From Prunus persica (taxonomy: Eukaryota; Streptophyta; Magnoliopsida; Rosales; Rosaceae), in the NCBI RefSeq assembly GCF_000346465.2, contig NC_034010.1, positions 11,434,558-11,498,557 of the forward strand: a DNA stretch of 64,000 nt, given 5' to 3'. The notes beneath the pieces were generated by a model that did no database searches, had not been told where the DNA came from, and saw nothing but the letters and a program-made list of their open reading frames with translations. Position 1 is the stretch's first letter. The number at the start of each line of letters is the position of its first letter. A program made the position numbers and the translations under genes. Shown here piece by piece: positions 29,238 to 40,509 of this stretch.

Positions 29238-32200
29238 TTGCCGAAACCACGACCTTCGAGGTTTTCCAAGGGGCAAAAGGATCCAAATCGATATTGCAGA
29301 TATCATCGCAAGAACGGTCATACGACGAACCAATGTTATGAACTCCAAGATGAGATTGAAGCATTAATTAGGCGAGGTCGTCTAAGCCAATTTGTGGGTG
29401 AGAAGAAGCAAGCAGAGCCACATGACAATGCACCATATAAGCATCCACGTGCTACGAAAGACATCAATGTTATCTCAGGTGGAGCAACCCTAGCTGGGGA
29501 CTCCAACAAAGCACGAAAGGAGTATGCACGACGTACCCTAGGTGGACTCGAGGCCCTTTCTATTGGTCCAGGCTATTGGACTCCGAAGTCACCCAAGCTC
29601 GGGTACTCAGCGATCACCTTTAACGAGGAAGAGGAAAAATGTCTAGTTTACCCGCATGATGACCCATTCATAATCCAAGCTGAGATCGCAAATTATTGTG
29701 TGAAATGGGTCTTCATTGACACATGTAGTTCGGTTAATATCATCTTTACATCAGCTTTCGAATAGATGGAGATATCACTAGAAGAGCTCAAACCAGTGGT
29801 CACTCCCTTGCTCGGATTCACTAGGGACAACATTAACTCCATTGGAAGCGTCACATTACCTCTGTCACTGGGAACAGCACCCCAACGAACAACGGTTTAC
29901 ACAACTTTTCTAATAGTTGAATGCCCTTCTGATTATAATGTCATTTTAGGTTGGCCAGCCTTATGCTCTCTCCGAGCCTTCATCGCCAGCCATATGCTCT
30001 TAATGAAATCCCAACCAAAGCTGGTGTGGGATATGTAAAGGGTGACCAACAAAAAGCTAGGGAGTGTTACATCGTAGCATTCAAGCAGAGAAGAAAAGAA
30101 AAGATGAAAATGTACGCCGTCGAGCGAGATGGGATAGATCGTGAGGTCGAGCTTGACCCACGAGAAGGTACCAATAAACAACAAGCAATGCTAGGAGGGG
30201 ACCTAGAGGAAGTGCAAATCGATGATAATCACCCAGATCGGATCGTCAAGATTGGTGCCCAACTACCACCTCAAATTCGTGATGACCTGACAAACTTTCT
30301 ACTTGAGAACGCTCAGGTATTTGCATGGTCGTATGAGGACATGCTTGGAATAGATCCTGAGATCATATCACACCGTCTAAGTATCAATCCCGTCTTCAAG
30401 CCAATACGCCAAAAATGTCGAGCTTACGATGTAGAATGGTATGCTCCTATGAAGGAAAAGGTGGACAAGCTCACGAAGATTGGTTTCGTTCGTGAAGTCA
30501 ACTATCTAAGTTGGTTGGCCAACGTGGTCATGGTGAGGAAGACACCTGTAAAATGGCAAATGTGCGTTGACTTCATTGACTTGAACAAGGTGTGTCCCAA
30601 GGATAGCTTCCCGCTTCCCTGTATTGATCAGCTCATTGATTCAACTGCGGGCCACGAGCTCTTTAGTTTCATGGACGCATACTCGGGTTATAACCAAATT
30701 CTGATGTAATGTACCCACCAGATTAGGAGCACACCTCGTTCATCACAGATCAAGGTCTTTATTGCTACATGGTCATGCCATTCGGTCTCAAGAACGCAGG
30801 TGCAACATACCAGCAACTTGTCAACCAGATGTTTGCCAACCAAATCGGGAAAAATATGGAGGTGTATGTCAATGACATGCTAGTCAAGAGTGTCACGGTT
30901 GATCATCACATTCAAGACTTAGCTGAAACCTTCAAGGTATTAAAGAGGTATAAGATGAGGCTTAATCCTGCCAAGTGTGCCTTCGGGGTTAGCTCGGGAA
31001 AATTCTTAGGGTTCATGGTCAGCCAGCATGGCATCGAGGCGAATCCAGAAAAGATTCAAGCTCTGCTTAACATGACGTCACCTAGGACTTTAAAAGAAGT
31101 GCAAAGCTTTACAAGCCATTGGCTGCACTAAATCGATTCATATCTCGAGCTGCAGACCGTTGTCAACCTTTCTTCTAAGCTATAAAGGGGAGGACGAAAC
31201 TCATTGATTAGACCCTTGAGTGTGAGCGCGCTTTTTAACAGTTAAAGGAATACATGGGCAAACCCCATCTTCTGTCCAAGCCTGAACATGGTGAAGATCT
31301 GTTATTGTACCTATCCGTGTCCTTTATAGCGATAAGCTCAGTGCCCATCAGAGAGGTAGGCAAGGTTCAACACCCCGTGTATTATGTAAGCCGAGCTCTC
31401 CAGGATGCCGAAACGAGGTACCCTGAGATTGAGAAGTTGGCCCTCGCCCTTGTTATTTCAGCTTGGAAGTTGAGATCTTACTTCCAGTCTTATACCATCG
31501 TTGTGCTGACCAACCACCCATTGAGGCAGGTCTTGCAAAAGCCTAACACCTCAAGTCGGCTCATCAAATGGTCAATTAAACTAGGTGAATTTAATATCAT
31601 ATACCGCTCACGATAAGCAATCAAGGCTCAAGCTGTGGCCGATTTTCTTTTCTGAGTTCACCGATGTACAACCACCACCATTGCCAACCGATCAGCCTAA
31701 GATGAGCAGGGAGAAGAAGATATGACCTAACCTCCCACTTTGGATTCTACATGTTGATGGTGCCTCAAATCAGCAAGAAAGTGGGGCAGGGCTAATGTTA
31801 ACCTCACCTGAAGACGATGAGACCCAATATGCCTTACGGTTTGGGTTCAAGGCCTAGAATAATGAAGCTGAGTATGAGACACTCCTTGCAGGACTTCGCC
31901 TAGCATCTGAGCTCGGGTTTCAACAGCTCCACATTTTCAACGACTCCCAGTTGGTAGTAAATCATGTCACCGAAGAATACCAAGCTCGAGATAGAAGCAT
32001 GAGTGCCTACCTAGCCAAGGTCAAGAAGTTGTTGGATGATTTTGTTGGTTATGAAATCATTCAAATTCCTCCGCTCGAGAATACAAAAGCTGAGCATAGA
32101 GGAAGATTGTGTGGAAGTGTTCCCTATTAGTTCCGAGTCAACTTGGATGGATCCAATATGCGATTATCTAATGCATGGAGTCCTACCTGGGAAGCAGAAG

Positions 32201-33547
32201 CGTTGTTGGATGATTTTGTTGGTTATGAAATCATTCAAATTCCTCCGCTCGAGAATACAAAAGCTGAGCATAGAGGAAGATTGTGTGGAAGTGTTCCCTA
32301 TTAGTTCCGAGTCAACTTGGATGGATCCAATACGCGATTATCTAATGCATGGAGTCCTACCTGGGAAGCAGAAGCTCGATGAGTACGGTATAGGTTATCC
32401 CGATATTTGATCATCAATAACAAGTTGTATAAAGAGGTTTATCTTTGCCATACCTGCGATGCTTGACACCTGATGACGCTAATTATGTGCTTCGTGAAAT
32501 CCACGAAGGTGTTTGTGGAAATCACTCAGGCACTTGATCTCTTGCCCACAAAGCCCTCAGACAAAGATATTACTCGCCAACACTCCAAGCTGATGCCAAG
32601 AAGATTGCTCAAACCTGTCCCAAGTGCCAAGAATACGCGGTGGTTCCCCATCAACCACCGGAGAATTTGACTTCAATTAGTAGTCCTTGGCCCTTTGCTC
32701 AATGGGGAATTGACCTTATTGGCCTTATGCCAAAGGGAAAAGGTCAAACCAAGTTCGCGATTGTTGCAGTGGATTATTTCACCAAGTGGGCTGAGGCTAA
32801 ACCCTTAGCTACAATAACTGAGAAGAACTACACCGCGTTCCTCTGAAAGAACATCATATGTCAATTTGGTATCCCATACTCCATAATTACTGATAATGGC
32901 AAGCAATTTGATAATGCCAAGCTTCGTGAGTTGTTTGCCGAGCTCAACATCAAGCATTTCTTTGCATCTCCAGCTCATCCTCAAGCTAATGGCCAAGTCA
33001 AAGCAATCAATAAGTTGATCAAAAAGAACTTGAAAACAAGGCTAGACAAGGCTAAAGGAGCATGGGCTGAACTGTTACCCCAAGTCCTTTGGGCGTACAG
33101 AACTTCACACGAACATCCACGGGAGACACCCTGAATGCCCTTGCTTTTGGAACCGAAGCTGTAGTGCCTGTCGAGATTGGAATGGGTACGCACAGAGTGG
33201 AAGTGTTTCAAGTTGAAGCAAATGATGACCAGATGAATCTTAACCTGGACTTAGTAGATGAACGACGGGACCATGCTCCGCTGCGCAATGCCTCATACCA
33301 ACAACGTGTAGCTCGCTACTACAACTCCCGTGTCAAACACCTAGCTTTCCAGGTTAGTGACCTGGTACTCTGCAAGGTCATGCTTGTTACTCGTAAACCT
33401 TCAAATGGAAGCTTGGGACCGACCTGGGAAGGGCCTTATTGTGTCTTTGAAGTTGTACACTCGGGCACCTATCGACTAAAGGATCTCAAGGGAGCAAATC
33501 TGCCTCATCCTTGGGACGCTGAGCATTTAAAGAAGTATTACCATTGA
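29238..33547 (+). pseudogene. pol of element A: protease, RT, RNase H, second RNase H, integrase (broken)
   Basis: Protease is at about 29690 with FIDTCSS in place of the usual DTGSS (Gly changed to Cys, 29724..29726). RT is at about 30360..31000, with CVDFIDLNKVCPKDSFPLP and VMPFGLKNAGATYQ. Its active-site box reads YVND instead of YVDD (30865..30876), and a 2-base frameshift plus stop interrupts it at about 30707. The first RNase H is at 31254..31616. The second, archaeal-type RNase H is at about 31740..32030 (HVDGASN, NEAEYE, NDSQLVV). Integrase is at about 32400..33547: IDLIGLMPKGKG, ITDNGKQFD, then GQVKAINK where the catalytic Glu is Lys (33000..33002). The end, HLKKYYH, is the usual pol C-terminus. 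Inactive, but clearly Tat-type. Confidence 0.92.
32031..32378 (+). repeat. 174-bp tandem duplication within pol of element A
   Basis: The block starting gttggatgattttgttggtt at 32031 is repeated from 32205 almost without change (one base differs, atgcg/acgcg). 174 is a multiple of three, so one frame reads a 58-residue repeat. It falls between the second RNase H and integrase and is recent relative to other damage. Confidence 0.92.
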
Positions 33548-33839
33548 TTTCCTCCTCATCTACATGCTCTCAGAGTTAGATCATCAATTTGAGATTCAGA
33601 TTTTCGGCTTTGTTTCTTTTTGTTCAGTGTGGGACTATCCTGTTATGATATCTCATGAGGTAGTTTTTAGTTCTTGAACTTAGTCAGCCAGCGTACGAGT
33701 TCGCTCTTGTTTTGTTTTCAATTTTTTATTAGTGAATAAAATTGGGATTCCTTTTCCAACGTATTGTCTCTCCAAGCCTTAACAAAGTAACTCAAAAGGC
33801 CACATTCAAGTCAGGATGAAATCAAGCTCCAGAGATTTG

Positions 33840-34640
33840 CCAAGCTTAGATGAACGAAAGGTCCGAGCTATATTTTTATCGGGCTCATGTAGACGAAAGG
33901 TCTAAGCTCAATTTTGGCCAAGCTTAAATGGATGAAAGGTCTGAGCTATATTTTTTATCAAGCTCATATGCACGAAAGGTCCTAGCTATATTTTTTTATC
34001 AAACCCATTATCAAGCTCATATGGACGAAAGGTCCGAGCTATATTTTTTATCAAGCTCATATGGACGGAAGGTCTGAGCTATATTTTGATCAAGCTCATG
34101 TGCACAAAAGGTCCGAGCTATATTTTTATTGAGCTCATATAGACGAAAGGTCTAAGCTCAATTTTGGCCAAGCTCATATGGATGAAAGGTCCGAGCTATA
34201 TTTTTATCAAGCCCATGTGGACGAAAGGTCTGAGCTATATTTTTTATCAAGCTCATATGGACAAAAGGTTCGAGCTATATTTTTTATCGAGCTCATATGG
34301 ACGAAAGGTCCGATCTATATTTTGATCAAGCTCATGTGGACGAAAAGTCCGAGCTATATTTTTATCAAGCTTATATAGACGAAAGGTCTGAGCTCAATTT
34401 TGGCCAAGCTCATATGGACGAAAGGTCCGAGCTATATTTTTATCAAGCTCATGTGGACGAAAGGTCCGAGCTATATTTCTATCAAGCTCATATATACGAA
34501 AGGTGTAAGCTCATTTTTAGCCAAGCTTAGATGAACGAAATGTCTTAGCTATATTTCTTATCAAGCTCATATGGACGAGAGGTCCGAGCTATATTTTTAT
34601 CAAGCTTTGATGGATGAAAGCTTCGAGCTCAACCTTTTCC
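33840..34640 (+). repeat. Tandem array 1 of element A: about 20 units of 39-40 bp
   Basis: The unit is roughly aagctcatatggacgaaagg followed by tccgagctatatttttatc. Most units have the ctatatttttatc form; a variant with ctcaattttggcc appears at about 33906, 34156 and 34392, about six units apart, which gives a higher-order period near 240 bp. Many units are 39 bp, so one frame stays open and reads a repeating DERSELYFYQAH peptide; this is probably incidental. Position just after integrase matches the variable 3' region of Tat elements. Confidence 0.93.
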
Positions 34641-34990
34641 GAGCTCGTGCTCAGATTGGCAAAGAGCCAACCTTAGTTCACCAAGCTCATGGCCAAGTCG
34701 GCAAGGAGCCGACCTCTACCTCGCCATACCAAACTCATGGTCAGGTTGGCCAAGAACCCACCTCGTCATGCCAAGCTCATGTCCAGGTCAGCAAGGAGCC
34801 GACCTCTACCTCAGCATGCCAAGCTCATGGTCAGGTTGAGAAAGCACCGACCTCAACTCGCTAGGCTCATGGTCAAGTTGGCAAAAGCCCACTTCGCCAT
34901 GCCAAGCTCCTGGTCGGGTTGGTAAAGAACCAACCTCGACGTGCCAAGCTCGCGCTCAAGTTGGCAAGGGTTCAACCTCAATTTGTTGAG
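34641..34990 (+). repeat. Tandem array 2 of element A: about seven units of 45-54 bp
   Basis: Units follow the pattern caagctcatggtcaggttgg, then caaggagccgacctc and a short spacer. Each unit begins with the same caagctcat that ends units of array 1, so array 2 may have grown from the last array-1 unit. A (TA)n/(TG)n run follows at about 35015..35050. Confidence 0.88.
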
Positions 34991-35599
34991 CTCTAGCATA
35001 CCCATAGAGATATATGTATATATGTGTGTGTGCATATATATATATATATTATCCGAAAATTTGCTAAGCTTCAACAAAAATCACCTTTGAGTTTTTTGTC
35101 TACAACAACATATGTTGAGGCATACATAGATAATACAATGAAGACCAAGGTCCAACAAAATACATCGAACACCCACCATGATCACAGAGTGGCGGCAAAA
35201 TAAACAACACAAATGTCTCAAAACAGATATAATTAAGGCATAACAAAAGGAGTATTAACTCCTGAACTCCATGGATGATCGTCATACTAGCACTCCATGT
35301 GGGGTACACAAAAAGGCCAGTCTAGCCCGATCAGGTCAGAGAAGCGTCATCCCCATAAATACCTCCCATCACGGTCTCATCGTGCGCATCAACCTCAGAG
35401 GTGCCCATCTTCACCTCACCCACCATTAGACCCCCCTATGTCCAAGGAAGGGGCTTCTCTCAGCTCGGACTCTCACGATCTGCTCCAACTTCTGACCTCA
35501 AATGGAAGGTCTGGCCCACCTATCTGCAAAACCCCGTATACACCGTGTATTAGACAGTCAACCAATCATACAAAGGTGTACTGATTAAAAATATGCTGA

Positions 35600-36334
35600 C
35601 CTACATGACATCCAAGTACCCACCTGCTCGACAGAAGCAAGTCTGAACTCGAGCGCCAGAGCCCACATCTCCCTTTCTAAACTTCTAATTCCCTGAGGCA
35701 AAGAAATACTTGTTTTTCCAAGCTTTCTTTGAAGAGTTATTTGTTATCAAGACACCTTCTATATTCATGAAAGCACAGACATACCACCACCCTATGCTAC
35801 CTGGATGCTTCTTCAGACAATATTAGTTTGCGAACTGAGCAAAGGAAGGCTCACCAAGCCCTAGTTGCTTCCATAACACATACATGCTTAACCAGGCTAT
35901 ATAGACATTTGGGTTGATTTGCACGGGAGCCAACCCTAAGGTTCTAAGGAATTTATGGACATACGGGTGAAGGGGCAACCTAAACCCACATTTAAAGAAC
36001 CCTGGATGTATCAAGACCGAGCCATCTGGAGGCTGACTTGCCTTCTCATCCTTCCTGAGTAACCTCAGCTTTATGCTGTCTGGGATCCTATACTCCAACC
36101 TCAAATGCTTAAGCTCACCTTCGGTCATTTCATTTTTTACCTTATCAATGCTATATTGGCCTATCCTCCCTGCTACCACCTCATCTTCCATATCTACCTC
36201 ATCATCAACAAGACCGTCATCTCCTCTTACTAGCTCAGCCTCTTCATCCTCATCCCCCCTTCACTCTCGTCTCTCGGATCCCAATCTCTTTCCCAATCCT
36301 CCATCCCAAATCGTGAACTATCCGACTCAGACAT
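35600..36334 (-). pseudogene. Antisense ORF of element A, putative gypsy-type domain (Transposase_28-like)
   Basis: On -, an ATG at 36334 begins MSESDSSRFGMEDW, an acidic N-terminus. After a one-base shift in a G run near 36256 the frame continues as EDEEAELVRGDDGLVDDEV, then IGQYSIDK, LRLEYRIPDS, FRLPLHPYVHKFLRTLGLAP and NVYIAW. This last region fits the Pfam family named putative gypsy type transposon (PF04195). A TAA at 35823..35825 is probably a mutated Leu codon, because the same frame continues YCLKKHPGSIGWWYVCAF and KKAWKNKYFFASGN before another nonsense codon near 35690. The product's function is unknown. Antisense extra ORFs between pol and the 3' LTR are reported in Tat-type elements. 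Confidence 0.75.
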
Positions 36335-37205
36335 CTACTTGGCACGTCGCATACACTAGGTCATATTCTAGAATGGGGACTTACCCAACTCAGATGGCGA
36401 GGTTCTTTTCTTTTAGGTTATGACCCTGTCGATAGATCTTGATCATGAGCTCTCCTACCCCTTGCTTGTGCCTACATGCACCAATAAACATATCCTTTAA
36501 TCATGACGAAAATGATATGGACACACCAACATGACAAAACTGACGACGAGACAAACAATTCAGCAGCATATATTGTACCTGTTTAGAAATTCTATTTTTT
36601 CACATAATTTTTTGCAACAAGGTGTATGGGGGTTCATATAAGGCACAGGGCAGCGGCCCAACAACTCACATCCATATATTTTGGGTCATACCCACACCCA
36701 AAAGAAAAAGAAAAAAAAAGGGGGAACAAGAGATACCAAGATCTCAACAGCACAACGGCGCTATGTCAACAATTTAAAGTGCAAGGGGTTCCAAGGAAGA
36801 AAAATAAAGAACAGAGCCTGGTCCCAAAGATTAATTCCATGACATAGTCACATAAAGAGGGACAAACTCCAAACTTTTTTCAGCATATCAAGACACATGG
36901 CCTCCTAGTATCACAAGGTAGTGAACTATTTGGTTTATGTTTACTTCAACAGATATATTCAGAACAAAGAAAGGCAGTTAGCAATTCATAAAGTTCTCCA
37001 TGTTTACATATGCCTAGGGACTTCTTCCTTGTGTTTTAATTATCACAGCTACCCATTTGAGTACTGATTCTCTCATACATGGGTTGCACACCAACATGCC
37101 AAACCTGTGAGTATATTGGCCGTGGGTTTTCAAGCAGCAACAAAGAACACATTTCAACAAGCATAGACCACATGCATACACTTTATCAAATCATATATAT
37201 ATATA
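36335..37205. other. Element A interior, no protein domain recognised
   Basis: Noncoding sequence upstream of the antisense ORF, interrupted by the nested MULE at 37206. The part beyond the MULE (39601..40509) continues it. Confidence 0.5.
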
Positions 37206-39600
37206 GGGGGCGGATCCGTGGCATTATATTTTTGACACAAGTTTTGACACAATTCTTGGGGCCAGTAGATTATTCTACTTTCAGTGGTTGAGATTAAACT
37301 TCACATGGGAAATAATTTTTATTTCTTAATTAGACAATCATTAATTTTATTTTCTCTCTCACCATAAAAATAAAAGAAACGATTTTCTCTCTCCTTCCTT
37401 TTTTCTTGGTAATCTCTCTTCTTTCTCGCACTCATCTCTCTCACTCTCTTTCATGAGACCATAAAAAATATCGGTCTCTTTTTCTCTCTTTATCTACAAC
37501 AAGAGTCTCCTCCCTCCCTCTCTTTCATGAAACCAGAAAAGACCTCCATCTCTTTTGAGGGTTTGATTTAGGGATTTTAATCGTCTCATATCTGAAAATT
37601 TTGACTATTACTGTTTTTTTTTTCATTAAAAACTTTTATCGTTTTAATAGAGAGAGAATACAAAGTGAAAATTTGATGCCACAACACTTGTTGATTATCT
37701 CGTGAAGAACACAAGTTCCATTGATCAACCTTCACTTTTACCAATTAGATGAGCTTAGGCAACAAATTTCTTCTCTGCATACATGGTTGCGGGATTGCGT
37801 GATCATAGGCCTTAACACAAAGGAGGAGAGAAGCCGAATTTTCTGTCAGATTGCATACACTTGCTGGAATATATGGAAGACTAGAAATAGGGTGGTGTTT
37901 GACAATTTCACACCCCAACCCCAGCAAACCCTCAAGGCCATTTTCGACCAGGTAAATGAAAGATTATCTCTAAAGCATCTAATCACCTCTTCCACTACAA
38001 GATCAGTTCATCCCTCTGCCCAGGCGTCTTGGGCAGCCCCTTCTGTGCCTTTTGTCAAAATAAATGTTGATGCCGCTTGGAGGAAAAACACATGTCTTGC
38101 GGGGGCTGGCATAGTTATTCGAAACTTTGAAGGAAGATTTCTTGGGGCCAAATCTGTGGATTTTCAAGCGGAGAATGCTCTTATAGCTGAGGCAACAGCG
38201 TTATGGGAGGGCTGCAAATTTCCTAAGGAGCGGGGTCACAACATGGTTTGTTTCGAGTCAGATTATTTGGAGCTTATCAAAAGTGTTTGTGGCTCTTTTG
38301 GTCGAGGGAGTTGGACTTTGTACCCAATTCTTACCCTTATCCGCGATGAGCAACGATATTTTGAAGAGTGCAGGTGGAATTGGACCACCAGAAATTGTAA
38401 TCAAGCGACGGATCATCTTGCGTCACTGGCACTATCGAGGAGGAGTACGGAAGTTTGGGTTGAATGGCCCCCCACCTCTCTTGTGCACATCCTTTGCAAG
38501 GATGGACTCCCTTGTCCTCACCATGCCTAATTTGGTTGTTGATTGGTCTTGAATCATTTTGACATCTTTATGGTTGGATCGTCTTTCTGGCGCTTTTCTT
38601 CTTGATCAGTCTATTGTATTGTTTGGTTTCTGGACTCTCTATGTTTTGTCTGTTTCCTTGCATGGACAGACTTGTTTTCCTTTTATGGGCGTGAGACTCT
38701 TGTTTAGAGGTTCTTGTGCTTTGAATAGAAGATCTTTTCGACCAAAAAAAAAAGAACTTCTTTAATTTGAATAACCATTCATGATTAAAAATGATGTTCT
38801 ATGACTGGCAGCTATCCTTTTGGAACTATTGAAATTCTTTAGATCATTGAAAGTAGACAAATGGCTTAATTTTGATTAAGATTTTTATGCTTGAAAACTT
38901 ATAGATAGTATTCTTATAATGTGAACAGGAATATCAAAACATTAGGGTTGAACAATGTCCAAGATGGCACCTGGCATGGTCGGGGTTATACAATATACAC
39001 AGGTAGCCTTGGGGGGAAAGTCATTCTTTGAGCTACAGATTGTTGTGAATCATGAGCTTAATAAATTGGGCATTTACCATTCCAGAAATTGGCTACAGCT
39101 ATGATTGGAAGTTGACTTGAAATTTAATTAATTTTTCCGGAGATATGGGATTGAGAGTTGGAGGAAATATCTTGTGGGTGCTCCAATATTTTGATGATAC
39201 AATATCTGTATTAAGATAGGAGAAATTGCTTTGACATAAAAGAAAAAACTACTGAAGATGAATTGATGATTGCACATGCAGGTGTGGGAAGAAGGGGAAA
39301 CTGAAGAGACTCTTTCCGGTTTAGGCCTTTAGTTTTTGGTGAAATTCTTTATTTATTACACCGTAATAAATATTTGATATTAAAGAGGTAGCTGGGATTA
39401 CGTCTCCAAGAAAAAAAAAAAGAGGAGAGAGAAAATCATTTCTTTTATTTTTATGAGAGAGAAAATAAAATTAATGATTGTCTATGTAAAAAACTACTTA
39501 CCATGTGAGGTTTAATCTCAATCATTGAAAGTGGAGTAATCTAATGGCTCAAAAATTATGCCAAAACTTGTGTAAAAAACATAGTGCCACAGATCCGCCC
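37206..39600. mobile_element. Non-autonomous MULE with long terminal inverted repeats, nested in element A
   Basis: The left end gggcggatccgtggcatt... and the right end ...agtgccacagatccgccc are inverted repeats of about 180-190 bp (37206..37395 against 39410..39600) that share ttaattttattttctctct and gacacaagttttgacaca-like stretches. The flanks atatatata (37197..37205 and 39601..39609) would be a 9-bp target duplication, though the site is a TA repeat so the exact edge is ambiguous. Long TIRs plus a 9-bp duplication define a Mutator-like element. The interior has no transposase; it holds a LINE fragment. Confidence 0.85.
37721..38752 (+). pseudogene. LINE 3' fragment with RNase H-like domain and poly(A), inside the MULE
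   Basis: One open frame of 269 codons contains a LINE-type C-terminus: QIAYTCWNIWKTRNRVVF, then an RNase H fold (FVKINVDAAWRKNTCLAGAG, FLGAKSVDF, AEATALWEG, FESDYLELIK, NQATDHLASLALS) matching the plant RVT_3 type. About 220 bp after the stop comes a run of ten A (38743..38752). This is a 5'-truncated LINE insertion or a LINE piece acquired by the MULE. The frame is intact despite its dead surroundings. No clear target duplication was found. Retention as a functional RNase H is possible but unsupported. Confidence 0.78.
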
Positions 39601-40509
39601 ATATATATATATTATATTATATTATATAAAAGCACACCAATCCCTACAAACAGCAGACATGAGGTCCCAGACATTCTTATGCATTAATTCATGAGGTCCC
39701 AGACATTGTTATACATTAATTCATATATGGCCTCCATTAAGAAGCAACAAGAAAGCAGCAAGAAGAAACGCGTGGGTCCAAATAAAAAAATTAACAGAAA
39801 AGTATAGATCTCTCTTCACAAAATAAAAAATGGGGGCTGATATGTTCAGTTCAGAAGTGGTGGTAGCAGAAAATATAAAATAGGGTGGTGAGATCTTACC
39901 TCCTTGGATGTATTGGCGTTGCTGGGATCAGATTTCAGGCCTTCCACTTCGCCATCACTCTCCCGTTCCTTTCTTCTCCAAATAACAATTAGGTTGGGGG
40001 CTGATATGTTCTCACTTTTTTCGCTGTGCGTTTTTGTGGTCTGAACCCAGCTTTTGGGGTTGTTCTCATTTCAAAAATGGGGCTGTCTTGGAAAGCTCAA
40101 TTTTTTAGCTCTCTACCAATGCATACTTGTCATGTGGCGTCCTCATCATGAGATATTTTCAAATATCATCTTTTGTTATTCTCAAAGACACACAAGTCTG
40201 AAATCAAATATCATATGTACAATTAAAACTCAAATAATTGTACGCAAGCAGCCACATGGTAGTTAACGCGAGACAAGGCAAGCATTAGGTTTTATTATTC
40301 TCTTTCACGCTAAATTCTTATTCTCCCGCCACTAACCAAGTCCTTTTGCCAAGCTCGTTTTTGTGGAAACTTGGGGGACTCCTGGTGCCGATCTGTGACA
40401 TGGAAAATATTAAAAAATTATTTTATAACTTAACATTGCTAGCTTGGCCAAATTATTAAAGTACAACTCCCCACACAAAACTCTCTTGTCTGGGGACTTG
40501 GGGGACTTC
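39601..40509. other. Element A interior before the 3' LTR
   Basis: This includes a 45-bp direct repeat (catgaggtcccagacatt at about 39659 and 39691). On - a possible exon of the antisense gene (ESDGEVEGLKSDPSNANTSK, then a GT donor near 39900) may be its 5' part. A purine-rich tract adjoins the LTR. Confidence 0.45.

Noticed and set aside
34178..34925. Repeat-peptide ORFs as real genes
   Set aside because: Open frames arise because most array units are 39 bp; there is no start context or family, and overlapping frames are equally open. Kept only as an observation in Part 2.
37700..38770. Target-site duplication for the LINE fragment (aagaac)
   Set aside because: Only six bases match and they lie beside A-rich sequence, so the match is not convincing.
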